A stretch of 64,000 nucleotides of DNA from Cordia subcordata (GCA_028554755.1 JAPTOF010000020.1:7259001-7323000); one strand, 5' to 3'. Counted from the stretch's first letter, positions 22,517-35,347 are shown. Notes: generated from the sequence alone by a model not told the origin. Program-made: numbers and translations.

Positions 22517-23660
22517 ATAATAGATTGTGCATTTAGTAAATAGGCATCTCCTGAAGTCACAAAAAATTTAAAAAATAATAATAATTTCATTTAAATGGTT
22601 CAATAAGTTTTTGAAGATTAACAATTTAATGACACTTGTTTATCATGCAACGAAGAATGTTGATTGAGATAAAAATGTATAATTATATCTAGAATATGAA
22701 GGGCCTTTAAAGTGCGATATCCTATTAATAAATGATTCTAAAATACTAGACTATTATAAATTAATAACTTGTAAATAATTATGAGGTGCACGCTTCAGGA
22801 CCTCATCACTAGTGGCACTTGAAAATAAGAAAATGCCAATCTATCTTGTGCCTAGGCCTTGAAGAGAAAGAGTGAAAATAAGGAGAAATGAAAGAAAAAT
22901 ATAGAAATATAGTTCCTTTTCTATCAAGTGCATGGTTAATAGGTAACTTTAGACGTCAAGATTCTTTCATCTAAATGAATAAATGATAAAGATTTATTTC
23001 AGAGCTCTTTACTAACAATTTTTTATGTGAATGAAACAAAAGGATTCATGGATGAATTCTTGAAAAGAATTTCAATTTTTGAGCAAAAGCTTTTTTTTTG
23101 GATCTGATGACATATGAATACGATAATGCATAAAATTGATTTAAAACTATCATGAACTGAGATTAATTCAAAATATTTACTAGTAAATTTTGGGCTCTAC
23201 CTAAATATTTTATATTACAATCCTAATAATCATGATAAAATATGAAATTATTACTTCCTAAAAGGATCTTACTAACCTGTCATTGTAAATAATTGTGTAA
23301 ATAAGTGTTCCCCGTGACCATAGAGTTTTGGCTCCCGCACTGCATAGAGGAAAATAGGAATATCTTTTCTTATTATATTTTTTGAGAGACAAGTAATGTG
23401 TAATATAGATTTATTTCTTAATTTTTTTCATATATGATCTTAGTATGATAGCCATCTATCTATCATATATATAGGAGGCGTTTGGTTTAAGAAAGAAAAA
23501 ATTATTTTTAGGAATTACTTTCCCAAGAATTTAATTCCTATGAACGTGATTGTCAGTAATGATATAAAAACTGTTTGATATATCAAAAGTATTCCTAGGA
23601 ATATTTTGAGTATTTCTAGGAAATTGCTGACTTGATATGTTTTTCTTAAATCTAATAAAC

Positions 23661-23920
23661 ATGTGAATTCAACATTTCTGATCTTACATTTCGAGAATAT
23701 AAGATTTTATGAACTAAATGCTCCAATAAAGTAGAAACAGTTGAACCACATTACTTTTCTCTAAATTTTTTTGGTTTACATAAAGTTGCCACGTGTCATG
23801 TGTATATTAAAAAGGAAAAGACTAATATGTTACACTGAAAATATCTCAATAAATGATGAAAATGTATCAATCTACTCCCATGATTTTGCTTTCTAAAATT
23901 ATTGAATTTTACAAAAATAA
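23661..23920. other. Junction DNA between the inverted repeat and the truncated Tat element
   Basis: About 260 bp of AT-rich sequence with no match noticed elsewhere in the window and no gene. Confidence 0.6.
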
Positions 23921-26900
23921 AAATTGAGAACCGTTATCTGTTACAATCTCCAGAGGCACTCCAAATCTGGATATTATGTTTTTCCACACGAAGTTCTTAA
24001 CCTCCTTGTCTCGAACTTGGTGGTACAACTCAACCTCTACCCATTTGGAGAAATAATCTGTAGCAGCCAACATACACACCTTTTGACCTGGTGCGGTAGG
24101 TAGCTTCCCTACAATATCCATTCCCCACTTCATAAATGGCCATGGTAAAGTGATCATAGTCAGCGGTTCAGTGGGCTGTCGGGGAATTTGGGCGAATCTC
24201 TGACAACTGTCGCATTTTCTCACGTAGCTGCGAGCATCAGAATGCATAGTTGGCCAATAATATCCTGCAGAATGTGCTCGGTTGGCCAAACTTCTTGCCC
24301 CCGCATGATTCCTGCGTTGTCCTTCATGCAACTCTGCCAAGACGTAGCTGGCCTCGTTCGGGCTTACACACCGCAAGTAAGGCCCTATGTAAGACCTTCT
24401 GTATAAGCTTTCGTTGATAATACAAAAACGAGGAGCTTTGATTCTAAGCTTCGTCGCTTCTCCACGGTCTTTAGGGATGACATCATCTTTGAGGTATTGG
24501 ATGATCGGGGTCATCCAATTCGATTCGCCATTTACACACTCGACCTCAACCGCTCGCTCTTTTGCAATGGCTGGCCATTGAGATACACCACTGGGATGGT
24601 CTTCGAGGTAGTGGACTACGTTGCCACCCCTAAGCTTGCTAGTGCGTCTGCATGGCAATTATCATCTCGACTTATCTACTTTATCGCAAACTCTTTGAAC
24701 GACGGTAGCAACTCCTTGACTGTGGTCAGATAGGCCATCATTTTATCACCTTTCGCCTGGTAATTTCTCAAATTTTGATTTACTATTAATTGGGAATTGC
24801 TATTTACTGTGATGCACCCAACGTTTATTCCCTTCGCTAGCATTAAGCCTGTTATCAGGGCTTCATATTCGGCCTCATTGTTTGTGGCCTTGAAGCCACA
24901 CTTTACTGATTGTTCGATTATAACTCCTTCAGGTGACCATAGCACCATACCGAGTCCACTGCCTTTCACATTACTTGATCCGTCCACAAAAAGCTCCCAT
25001 CGCCCAGGTACTAGTCTTTCAATGAGGCACGCCACTTCTGTCATTGCCTCCGACTGATTGTTTAGTGTAAATTCTGCTACAAAATCAGCCAATATCTGAG
25101 ATTTTATCGCGGATCTTGGTTGAAACTCGATGTCGTATTCGCCTAGCTCAATGGCCCATTTAGCAAAACGACCAGATAGCTCAGGCTTATGCAGAACTGC
25201 TTTTAGGGGGAAGGTTGTCAATACCACGATAGGGTGGCCTTGGAAGTACGGCCTTAACTTGTGGGTAGTAGTGACAAGAGACAAAGCAAGCTTTTCCAAT
25301 TGGCTATATCTGGTTTCCACGGCAAGTAAGACTTTACTAGTGTAATACACAGGGAGCTGTCGTTTTTCTTCTTCCCGGACCATTACAGCGCTAACCGCGG
25401 TTTCCGAGACCGCCAGGTAAACGAATAAAGTCTCTCTGTCTTTTGGTTTAGACAGTAATGATGGTTTGACAAGGTACATCTTCAACTTTTGTAACGCCTT
25501 CTCACATTCAGCCGTCCACACGAAGTCCTTGCTCTTGCGCAGTACGTCAAAAAATAAACGACATTTATTTGACGACTTTGAGATGAATCTGCTGAGGGCT
25601 GCAACTCTACCCGTAAGTTTCATAGCTTCTTGTGCGTTTCTTGGAGATAGGATGTCAAGCACGGCTCTTATGTGACCTGGGTGCGCTTCAATTCCTCGCC
25701 GAGTGACAAAGTATCCGAGGAATCTCCCAAACTTGACTCCAAACGAACATTTGGTAGGGTTGAGCTTCATACCATACTTCCTCAAGATGTCGAAAGCTTG
25801 TTGTAGATGGCCGACGTACTGCTTTGTCGCCAAAGACTTTACCAGCATATCATCAATATACACCGCCACGGTGCGCCCCACCTGGTCAGTAAACATCTTG
25901 TTAACAAGGCGTTGGTAGGTTGCTCCAGCATTTTTCAAGCCAAAAGGCATGACCTTATAACAGTACGTGCCGCGTTTGGTGATAAACGATGTCTTTTCTT
26001 GATCGCTCGGATGCATGAGTATCTGGTTGTATCCAGAAAATGCATCCATAAAACTGAGGAGTTCGTCACCGGCAGTTGCATCCACCATCATATCGATGTA
26101 TGGTATAGGAAAGGAATCCTTGGGACATGCTCTGTTTAGATCTGTGAAATCAATACAAACCCTGCACTTTCCATTCTTTTTCTTTACCGCGACAACACTG
26201 GCTAACCAATCTGGGTAATGCACCTCTCTAATAAACCCCACATTGATTAGCTTTTGAACTTCTTCATTGATAATGTGATTTCTTTCAGGGGCAAACTTCC
26301 TGCGCTTTTGCCTGATTGGGGCAAACTCTGGGCCAACTTTCAACTCATGAACCATGACCTTAGGATCTATTCCCACTATATCAGCATATGACCATGCGAA
26401 GCAATCCCTGTTACTACTAAGAAAATCTATCACCTGGTTTCTTAGTTCTGGCTCCAATCCTGCCCCAATCTGGATCGTGTGACTTGGTTCATCAGGATCG
26501 ATCTGTATTTCATCTAGCTCCTCTAGCTGCGACAACTCAAATGATGCTGTTGCGGGTGCTATCCCTACTTGGAACAAAGTGTCGTGACGAGCACTTCTCA
26601 TAGCGGTGCAGTAACATCTGCGGGAATCTGATTGCTGTCCCCTTATCTCTTGAACTCCCCACCTCGTTGGAAACTTAATAACTTGATGGTACGTGGATGG
26701 GACTGCCTTCATGTCATGGATCCAGGGCCTCCCTAATATGATGTTATATGGGGATGACAATCAATTACCAAAAATCGAACGTCTAAGTTGACTCCTTCTG
26801 CAAAAACAGGCAGGTGTATCTCTCCAACGGTATGCTTTTGTTCTCCACTGAACCTAATCAGGGGAGTGGATCGCCTTATGAGCCGATGCTCGTTGATTCC

Positions 26901-27074
26901 CATCTCCTTGAGAGCGTCGAGCATTAAAACATTTGCGGAGCTGCCATTATCTACCAATATCCTCCAAACACAGCAATTGGCTACCATCAGTGAGATGACT
27001 AATGTATCATCATGCGGGTTGTTGAGGCGGGAGGACTCGTAATTAGAGAATGATACCATTATTTCTGGTCCCAA
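23921..27074 (-). pseudogene. Tat pol: protease, reverse transcriptase, RNase H, partial integrase (copy 1)
   Basis: The protease region (27074-26733) has the LVDNGSSANVL motif. A frameshift at about 26745-26760 leads into a long open frame, 26760-24676. This contains the LGRPWIH motif, the reverse transcriptase palm (FMDAFSGYNQILM, YIDDMLVKS), the thumb, and RNase H with LFVDGSSNVKGSG and EYEALITGL. A stop near 24676 breaks the frame. The integrase frame (24658-23921) has the HHCC zinc region (HEGQRRNHAG...CDSCQRF) and the first two catalytic Asp residues (MDIVGKL...TDYFSKW and IVTDNGSQF). It ends abruptly at the duplication border, so the catalytic Glu is missing. In an active element this makes the cDNA and integrates it. 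This copy is incapable of both. Confidence 0.88.
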
Positions 27075-27268
27075 GTCAATTGTTTGCAGGAAACAATGAT
27101 CCTACTCCCTTGTCAGACGGGCGTGTCTTCTTGCTGCTGAGACACTGATCCCGCTAATATAGGATCCTCCTATAATGCAATTCACCGTTCGCTCGTGACG
27201 CGGAGGGTTTGGTGGGTTTTGTTGATTGGATCTTCAGTTTTCCATTTTCCTTTTTGTCGGGCAAGGGT

Positions 27269-28724
27269 CTACTTCCCCTTGTTGGAAAGAAACTCAGTTA
27301 GATATCCTTTCTTCAGCAGTTCGGCTACTTCCCATTTGAGGCTGTTGTAGTCTTCTGTGGTGTGACCATGATCCGCGTGAAATTCACACCATTTCGTCCT
27401 ATCTCTCGTTTGTGCAGGGGATCTCAACTTCGCCAGCCATTTGACTGCATTTCCCATGGTCCTAAGGGTGTGAACGAGTTCAGAGGGGGTCACTGACAGA
27501 TTGTACTCCGGAGCTTCTGCCTTCCGCTTCGAATCTCGATCGAGAGGTCGTTTTCTATCGCGTGGTCTCCCGTCGATTACTCTGTTTTTGCCTCTGTTCC
27601 TGAGAGGATAAGGTTTGTCTCTCCTCGAATGACGACTCAATTGCATATCCTCCTGTCTACGAGTTGGGGAAGTGCGGCGAAAATTGGCGCGATCATCCTC
27701 CCATTTGATCTTGGGCATCTTCCATAGTCTTGGATGGGTACTTTGTAAGCTCCTTGTACAGATCTGAGTCTGGAAGAAGCCCTCTTTTGAAGGCAGAAAC
27801 TGTCGTAGCCATGTTACATTGGGGTATGGCTACCTTCTCCCTGTTAAACCTTCCTACGTAATCCCTAAGAGTTTATCCCCTTCTCTGTACAATCAGATAC
27901 AGATCATCTGATTGTTTTTCTAGCTTTCTACTACTCGCATATTGCTCAACGAACATATCGGTTAATTGAGCAAAAGAAGAGATGCAGCCATTTAGAAGAT
28001 TAGTGTACCATTGAAGCGCGGGACCTGCCAGACTCGAACCGAAACTCTTACACATACAAGCTTCTCTCTTGTCATGGGGAATGGCCACGGTGTACATCTT
28101 CCATTTATACTACATTATCTGGTCATTAGGGTCCGAAGTTCCATCGAATGGTTTCATGTTCGGAAAAGAGAATTTGGGCGATAGATCTACCATCGCAATG
28201 GCATCTACGAAGGGAGATTCTGCGTAACTATTCGCGACACTCCTTTTTATAGGTACAGGTACCCCTGGGATTCTTTGGATAAGGGATTCCAACTCAGCAA
28301 ATCGTCTGAATATGTCAGGGTGTGACCCATCCTGCACGGGTATCCCGTGTCCCCCTATCGTTTTTTGGTGATTCGAGGGACCGGCTACGTTAACACTTGT
28401 AACCAAGGTTGTTGCCGGTATGTTTGTCGTAGCTGTAGCTGGCAAGACACTACTCCCAGGGGTCTGGCGAGGTGTGGAATCCAATGACTGTATCGGGTCC
28501 ATCGGTTCATTCAGCACAGCTTTTCCTTTATCTTGGGATGCTATGGTTGCTAAGAGGGTATTAATTTTTTCCAGCAGATCCAAGTTCTCTTGTCGTATGG
28601 CATTGTTTTCGTCTTCAACATCGCTGAACCTGCTTTCATACATTGCAATTTTCTCCTTGTAGGCCAACATCTTTGCTAGGATGGCTTGCATATCGGGATA
28701 ACTGCTAGAGCTGGGGTCGGTCAT
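27269..28724 (-). pseudogene. Tat gag (copy 1), broken by stops
   Basis: The frame starts at ATG 28724-28722 (MTDPSSSSYPDMQAIL) with an N-terminal coiled coil. It continues through FSFPNMKPFDGTSDPNDQIM to a stop at 28110-28112. It resumes in 28097-27873 (FGSSLAGPALQWYTNLLNGC, the capsid-like gag core) and, after another stop and a frame change, in 27718-27269. The last part is basic and ends with a CX2H-type region, WCEFHADHGHTTEDYNSL. In this copy a Tyr replaces the Cys that copy 2 keeps (EDCNSL). Gag forms the particle in working elements. Here at least three lesions prevent a full protein. Confidence 0.85.
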
Positions 28725-28787
28725 CGTGTGAGTGTATAGTTTCTAGGTGTGAAATTAGTTATCGAGGCCCTACGGTGGGCGCTAAAT

Positions 28788-29284
28788 TGTAGAGGGCGTT
28801 TCTCTACAATCTCGTACAAGGGTTGATTGGGCTCGATAACCTACAAGACTAGAAAATGTAATGAGCGCGGAAACCTCTGACATCGGTGTGGTGCCGGCCA
28901 AAGATACTCCGACGTTCAAGTCAGTATTGAAAAGTTGAAAAATGTAGTTGGAGCAACTATGGGGTTTTCGGGGCAAACCAGGTTTATAGGCTTTAGTGTA
29001 TATGTCCTCCGTCTCTTTTCCTGGTGAAGCATGCTTTTATAGCCTCCTAGCAGAAGAGTGCTCTCTGCTAGTTAACTCGTCAAATTATATATATCACTTC
29101 TTATGTATATTTCAAAGCGATCAGACTAATTGCTTGGCCATATCCCCATATTTTAGGCTCCTAAGATGATCGCTACTTAGCTACTTAGTGGGCCTTGGAC
29201 TTTGATCCTGAGGCCCAACAGGCTGAGACTTGATCCAAACGCAATCATGGACCTTTTCGGGTCCAAAGATTTCTGGCGCAAACA
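28788..29284 (-). repeat. 5' LTR of the truncated Tat element
   Basis: It runs from TGTAGAGGGCG to GGCGCAAACA in plus orientation and matches 46277-46773 closely. The CTCAC that follows (29285-29289) is the same target word as at the full-length element. Confidence 0.92.
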
Positions 29285-29472
29285 CTCACTTGCCTCACTT
29301 TCCCCACCCATTTCCATTTGTGCACCCTCCCATGCCATCAAACGATCACTTCCCTAAATTCCAATGGCCACATATACACCCACCCATTCCCTCAGGAGGC
29401 TTCCATTTCCCTCATTTTCCTCATTTCCCACATGGCAGCACCACTCAAGATGAGGTTCCTTCAAAAGCATGA
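29285..29472 (+). pseudogene. Secreted His/Pro/Phe-rich small protein, 3' half only
   Basis: Starting exactly at the LTR border, this encodes the tail of the small protein: LPHFPHPFPFVHPP, FPKFQWPHIHPPIP, then three HFP units (one fewer than copy 1) and the terminal DEVPSKA before TGA at 29470-29472. The signal peptide and promoter are absent. The frame is open upstream into the LTR, so an ATG at 29230 gives a chimeric 80-codon frame of 18-19 LTR-derived codons joined to the tail. That chimera is probably accidental. The 3' flank (29473 to about 30318) matches the flank of copy 3. Confidence 0.85.
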
Positions 29473-30318
29473 AGATCAGAATGGCTATTTCACAATGCTT
29501 TATTCAAATTTAGTATAGGATTTTTCTCATGGTAGAATAGATTAATAAGTTGTAGGTGATTTGCATTATCCCAGGCTTATGAATATTGTGCATCGTACGT
29601 ATCTCATTGAGTTGGGATTATAAACTTCTTTACTATTTTGAATAAATTGAATAAAATGAATTTCTTATTCTAGTTTGGAACTTTTGTTTTATTGATTATT
29701 GAACTTAGTTGTTTTCGTTTATTAACATTACAAAATAGTATTAGAAGTTGTATTACATTTGGGTAATTTGAGTAATTTGCCATATCGTCCCAAGAAAGTT
29801 GTATAGTTAATTAATTCGTATTACTATATTCTTCTCTTTATTTTTGTTTATGATGTTTTTAATAATATTAACAGAGTAAACGGGCATAGCGAATTGACAA
29901 TTAAGGACCATTCTTAATTCTTCCAAGTCAGGAAGAGTGTTTTATTTGGTGCAAAATCTTAAATAATGATTATTTTATAAAAATACTTAATTAAGGTGGA
30001 ATCTGCAGAAATTAAAACTTGTTAATTTGATACTATTAACACTCTAAATCATGACATGTGACATCTTTTAAAAAAACTTGAAAGATGAAGTTCATTATTA
30101 TTATATAGATATAGACATAAATATAGATATAGATCCATTGTCCATAGAATACGAGGGAGGATTATTTCTAATTTTATTAAGACGCTTTCAGCCCCCTCAA
30201 GAAGTAAAATAGAAAGGAAAGGGATGTTACAAACGCATTTTATAAACCTATTTGTTTATGTGAAAATTTGATAATTTCAATACTCCATCATGAGAGTGAG
30301 GTGTGGGTGATTTGATAA
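29473..30318. other. Intergenic DNA between the gene 3' half and the dioxygenase exon
   Basis: No gene. It is nearly identical to 46971-47816. It includes an ATAGATATAGA-type simple repeat near 30110-30135. Confidence 0.75.
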
Positions 30319-30726
30319 TCACTTGGTGGTTGCAACAAGGACCCTTCGAGGAGGAAGAGAAGGCCTGCGGCCATGAAGCACAGCCAAATTATCAAGGAAG
30401 AGAACATCGCCCTTCTCCCATTTGAATTGGATGCTCTCTTCTTCTATGATTTCTCCACACCTCTTCACCACTCGTTTTGGTATTTCACTTCCGTCCGCCA
30501 TGGCGGCTGAGCTCGTCTCCTTCCCATGCATGCCTACCATTGTGTTGAACCACATTCTTCTCTCTTTTCTTCCATCAAATACCTTTGTCAGAGGTCTTGG
30601 ACCTATTACCACCTTCACCCCTCCATTTGGTAGCCATACCACATCCATTCTCAAAGCCCAAGACCTCTTACTACCTTCACCCCTCCATTTGGTAGCCATA
30701 CCATATCCATTCCCAAAGCCTTTGCC
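30319..30726 (-). pseudogene. Duplicated exon 3 of the dioxygenase gene
   Basis: It matches exon 3 of the intact gene (47817-48162), keeping the acceptor side and the C-terminal sequence with LDNLAVLHGRRPS. Exons 1 and 2 are absent; the similarity ends at about 30756 in the preceding intron. A 62-bp tandem duplication (repeat starts near 30623 and 30685, CCATTTGGTAGCCATACCA) breaks the reading frame at the start of the exon. It is non-functional by truncation and frameshift. Confidence 0.9.
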
Positions 30727-33025
30727 CTGTATAAACAGTGGATACATGCATGCATGTTTTAGTGTTCAGTTATTTTTCAATCTCCTTTAATTTGTTTCTC
30801 TTTATTTTTTTCCATACTACCATCGACGCTCACCAAACAATACTTTTTGTAGACACACCTACGTTCACCTTCTTTACTTCTCCAAATAGTCTTTCTATTC
30901 AAGCTCAAATCCTAGCTGCAACAGTTGTTTCACAATATCATCCCAATTTTGCTCCTAGTGTAGCAGTCAAAAAATATTATTCTCTAATATTAGACTTATT
31001 AATCCCAATGTTGAGTTTTTTTTGAGTTTCTTATATTTGACTGTCACTGTTAGATTTATATGTTACATTTTCAAATAATCCTAATATTAGAATTTGGTTT
31101 TTGATAGTAATATATATGTGTGTGTGTGTGCGTGCAAGCATATGATGACATTCATGCTAGTGGAATCTTATAAAGTTGAGAAAGGTGTGTTTATAGAAAG
31201 TGGTATTTTGTGAGTCATGATAGGCATGAAATGTGGTTGTTGATGGTAATGTGAAAAAGAAAGAATAAAGAAAATAAAAGAATAAAAAGAAAGAAATAAA
31301 AGGGGATCAAAAATTAATTAAAAATTAGAAAAGAAAATTTTATTCAAGCTACTTAGTTTTTAAGTATTTATGTTTTAGATACAATTCGTTAAGGGTTTTT
31401 TTTTCAATGGAATGACTTAAATGAAACCATTTTAAAAAATTAATGATCCTTTTAGAATAAAAGATAGTTCAATTGTTGAAATCAAATTAATTAAATAATT
31501 TAGTGACTTTTAAAATAATTCAACATTTATTAGTTTAATTTTTTTTGTCTTACTCACTATGTTATGAGACTTACAAAAGAAAAATATTTATTATACAAAA
31601 AAGATTTACAAAGTAATCATTACTAATTTTATTTCTCTATTTAGAGTCATCAATAGTGGTGACTTATATTCTCTTTAATATACATATTTTTTATTCACAT
31701 ACTTTCTTTTTTCTTTTTATATTTTAACATTATCATATTTTTTTCGTTGGACAATGATAAAAACTTTCATTTCCACTTGAACAGACTACAATCAAAACAT
31801 GTTTCTATACAAAAGCGAAATTTCAGCTCCTACACAAAAAGGAATTTTCTAGACTAGACAAATATTCACCACCTCAAATAATACAATCCCTCACATCACA
31901 GAAAACACCTAGAAGGATCTCTTCCTCGGATTTGAATTAACCACTGAAAATATGATTGTTTCTATCTCGCCAAATATGATAAACACATGCATTAACACAG
32001 TCAACCTAGTTAAATCCATCCAAAAGCTTTTCCCTCAACTAATGCCGCAAACAACCTACAAGATATTCTCCCATCCCAAGCTACTGCATTTAAGTCTGAG
32101 TTTCTTGGAACATAATCATATTACACTAGAAATTTTCACGCAACTTTGAAAGATCTTTTCTCTTAGGAGTCAAGTGCCTCCTTTTCTTAATTCAAATGCC
32201 TTTTCTTAAGGGTGAAGTGCCTCCTTTTCTGTAAGAAGGTGCACAATAGACCCCAAGCTAATTTAATTAGCTATATTTGACTTTCTTTATTCTCTTTTCT
32301 GAGTCTAACTTTCTTCTTGTTAAAAGCTTTCTTTGACCATCTTAGTGTGGTAATCCACAGTGCTGACCTATTTTTTTCTTTTCTTTCTATGATTTTTTAT
32401 TTGTGGCTTTTCTTTGTATACCTTGTGCTTTTCTTTTTTCTCTTTTTCATGTAATATGATTTTATTCTACGATAATTCTAATTTGCTTGTTGAATTTGAT
32501 ACGATGCAAATGTGTAAAGTCTTATGAGTTGTTTCTGGTTCTAATTGGAGACCTCTTTCCATTACTCAAAATTTCCTCCTCTTTTTATTTTTCTAATATT
32601 AATTATGCATCTCAATATGTTTAACATTGTGCCAATCACATAGTATATTAGGTCATCTGGACGATTATGATAGGTTTTCTCCTTTCCATAATAAAAACTT
32701 GTACTCTTTTTTCAAATTACCTACATCGCAAATACGTGTTTGTCCTAACATTTGTTCTAGGCAAACATTTAAATTGGGGAATTAGAGCAAAAAAATTTTC
32801 ATTTTTTTTTTGTATTTAAGTTGATTGTCTTTTATTATCATTATTTTCATTTTTGCGTCCTAATATTTTTGGATGAGATTTATTAATATGTCTCCAAGGA
32901 GAACCAGTTCCTCTAGTACCTTTCGTGCTTTTAAATTTATATACTTGAACACATTTTTTTACATTTATTTTATTTGACAATGTATCAAGCATAACCAAAC
33001 AACATATATTTTCTCCTTGTCTTTC

Positions 33026-33214
33026 TTAACGTGGATTAGTAGATTCACATACACTATTGTTTACAAGTTCATAATCAAGTGACAAAGAATCACCAAATTG
33101 TTCTTTAATATATTCTAATTCTTTATCTATTATATGTAATTCTCTAATTACTTCAGCTTCAAAAGTCGTCATGAATTTAGGAGAAGTCCTACGAGAGGAT
33201 GAAAAAGATGCCAT
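33026..33214 (-). CDS. Unrecognised small reading frame, block B counterpart
   Basis: 62 residues opening MASFSSSRRTSPKF and sharing ELHIIDKELEYIKEQFGDSL with the frame at 6823-7101, ending at a stop after STNPR. It is shorter than the A copy because of that stop. Function unknown. It is probably a remnant. Confidence 0.2.
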   Translation of the reverse strand: MASFSSSRRTSPKFMTTFEAEVIRELHIIDKELEYIKEQFGDSLSLDYELVNNSVCESTNPR

Positions 33215-34735
33215 TATAATAGAACAAATAAATGAATAATGTCAAATAACTAAACAAAGAATTAGTGAAAATTAACTAAGCAAACAAAAAATAAGATTAA
33301 GGAACAAAATGTTACCAATTTGTAGAATTAATTAAAGCAACTTTAGCTGAAACTTATATTATCTTCTCTAAAAATTGCCTTGAACTGAATTTATTGTATG
33401 GAATTTGAGAGAAAATTTGAGAAATTGAAATAATTGAGAGAATTTTGAGAATGGAGGTAATAGAGATTTGAGTGAGTAAAATGAAAAGATATGGAGTATT
33501 TATAAATTTTTAAAAGTGACAAAATTGCAATTATTTAGGGGCTTTTTTTTTCAACTTGCATTGACAAAAAAAAAAAAAAAGAAGGACCATTGGCTTTCAA
33601 ACAACCAAATGGCAATGACTTCTTTTAATCTTTTTCTTTTAAAAAAAATGGCCATAAAGGATTGAGATTGAGTTATTAAGCGATTGGGACTAGGCTGGAC
33701 CGAGCATTGAGGGCCAAGCGCAGGACAAGGCTAGAAAAGGGAGATCGAACCAATCCCTAACAAATGTAGATGGGGTCATTTAAAACATGGTCCAATCCCA
33801 ATTCTTATGGGCTAATTCATGGGTTGACCGACTCCTTTGATATGTGGATAAACATGTAACATAAAGTATTAGCCACTTAGACTTTTCATTTCAGATACTA
33901 AATCAAGTTCTATTCTAGGAAAGTTTTTAATGCGTTACTGTTTAAAAATATAAGTTTATTATAAACTAGATTATACCCCATGTAATAAACGAGCAAACAC
34001 AAATTCTTCATGTATTTATTTATTATTTATAACAAATTTTCTTTAAATGAGGATGAAATATATCTTTTAAAATTTTATTGTTTATTAGTTTTTATTACTA
34101 ATCATATATTGGAGGATATGGTTTATATAGGGATTGCAAAACAAAAAAGAGAGATAAGATTAATCTAAGTATATTATTTTTAAAGATAATAATTAAAAGT
34201 AATATAATATATATTTTGAAATGTTCTATAAAAATACATATAGAAAATCATGCATTCTATTTTTAAAAATACATTTATTTTTAACCTCCAAGGTATAAAC
34301 ATAAAATTGTATTAGAAATGCAAAATTCGTTATTCTAGTTATTCATGAAGGAAAATTAAAATATCAATGTCTAGTTTTGGATAGAGGCCATAGTTTTTGA
34401 TAACAAAAATAAAAGGAAAAGTTTGAATAAAAAATTATCTAATAATTGATAAATTATTTGTAATTCAAATATTCGTTAGATTGTCATATAAAATTCAAGA
34501 ATTCAAGCTAAGTAGAAAAATGAGATGATATGATATGTAACAAAAGTATGATATATTAATTACGCCCGTGCGATACACAGAACAAATTAGCAGTTTTTTT
34601 GTAGTAGTTTTTAAGTCTTTGTTTATTATTGATAGTTAATTTTTATGTTATTTATAAAATCAAATAATCTTGGAAAAAATTAATGAAAATATATGGAGGC
34701 AGTGGATATGTATACATCTATGCATACATACATAC

Positions 34736-34738
<3 letters not shown>

Positions 34739-34785
<47 letters not shown>

Positions 34786-34790
34786 CACAC
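34739..34790. repeat. TA and AC microsatellites
   Basis: (TA)n at about 34739-34775 is followed by (AC)n at about 34777-34790. It is much shorter at the matching position of block A. Confidence 0.92.
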
Positions 34791-35347
34791 TTAGGAAATA
34801 GAATCATTGTATGGATATGACTTTAATTAATATAAATTACTTGACTTTAAAAATATTGCTTAATTAAGATATGACATGAATTTAATAAAAATAAACTTTG
34901 AAGAATAAAAATGCATGAGAAGAGGACAGGTGACATTCTTAAATATGACATACACTTTACTTTATATGATATATAGATATAGATTATTGTCTTAAAGGTT
35001 AACAGAATAGGCATGAGATCATATACCATTTTTTTGAGAGCACAAGCCATGAACAACCAATTTAAACAATACTTGATCTAGTATCCATTTTTCATGGAAA
35101 ACAAGGGCGAAGTTGTTTCTGATATAAGATGCTTTGAGCCCCCAAAAGAAAAATAGGAAGGAAAAATGCATTACAAATGCATTTACAAAACCTATTTATT
35201 TATGTAATAATTCGATGGTTTCAATACTCCATAGCTCTCTAATGGAATTTATTCTTGGTGTAGGTCATCAAAAAGGTGTATTCAAGCACTTTGGATTGGA
35301 CTTGAAACAAAACCATATTTCATTAAACAAATATTAAAATTAAAATT

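Larger units (their letters stand above)
19590..23660. repeat. Right arm of the large inverted repeat
   Basis: The reverse complement matches 12236-16060. Its inner end is recognisable from GAGTTTTACTGAATCACTAC (about 19593) and its outer end from AGACTTGATATGTTTTTCTTAAA-like sequence at about 23630-23655. It contains small-protein copy 2, a copy of the 120-bp foldback, and a 228-bp foldback that the left arm lacks. Confidence 0.9.
23921..29284 (-). mobile_element. Truncated Tat-clade Ty3/Gypsy element
   Basis: Read leftwards: LTR (29284-28788), gag (28724-27269), then protease, reverse transcriptase, RNase H and the first half of integrase up to 23921. The rest of integrase, the 3' region and the second LTR are absent. 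The left border is the edge of the segmental duplication and not an element end. The gag and DNGSS-type protease sequences are those of the Tat group. Confidence 0.88.
23921..30756. repeat. Partial direct duplicate of 41371-48190
   Basis: The sequences are closely similar from AAATTGAGAACCGTTATCTG (23921 and 41371) to GCATGCATG (about 30748-30756 and 48183-48191). The block contains the 5' two-thirds of a minus-strand Tat element, its LTR, the 3' half of a small-protein gene and dioxygenase exon 3. Both copies share the same LTR-gene junction, so the duplication came after that insertion. Confidence 0.92.

Noticed and set aside
24797..26218. Several plus-strand frames opposite pol
   Set aside because: They are shadows of the reverse transcriptase and RNase H frame on the minus strand and match no known protein.
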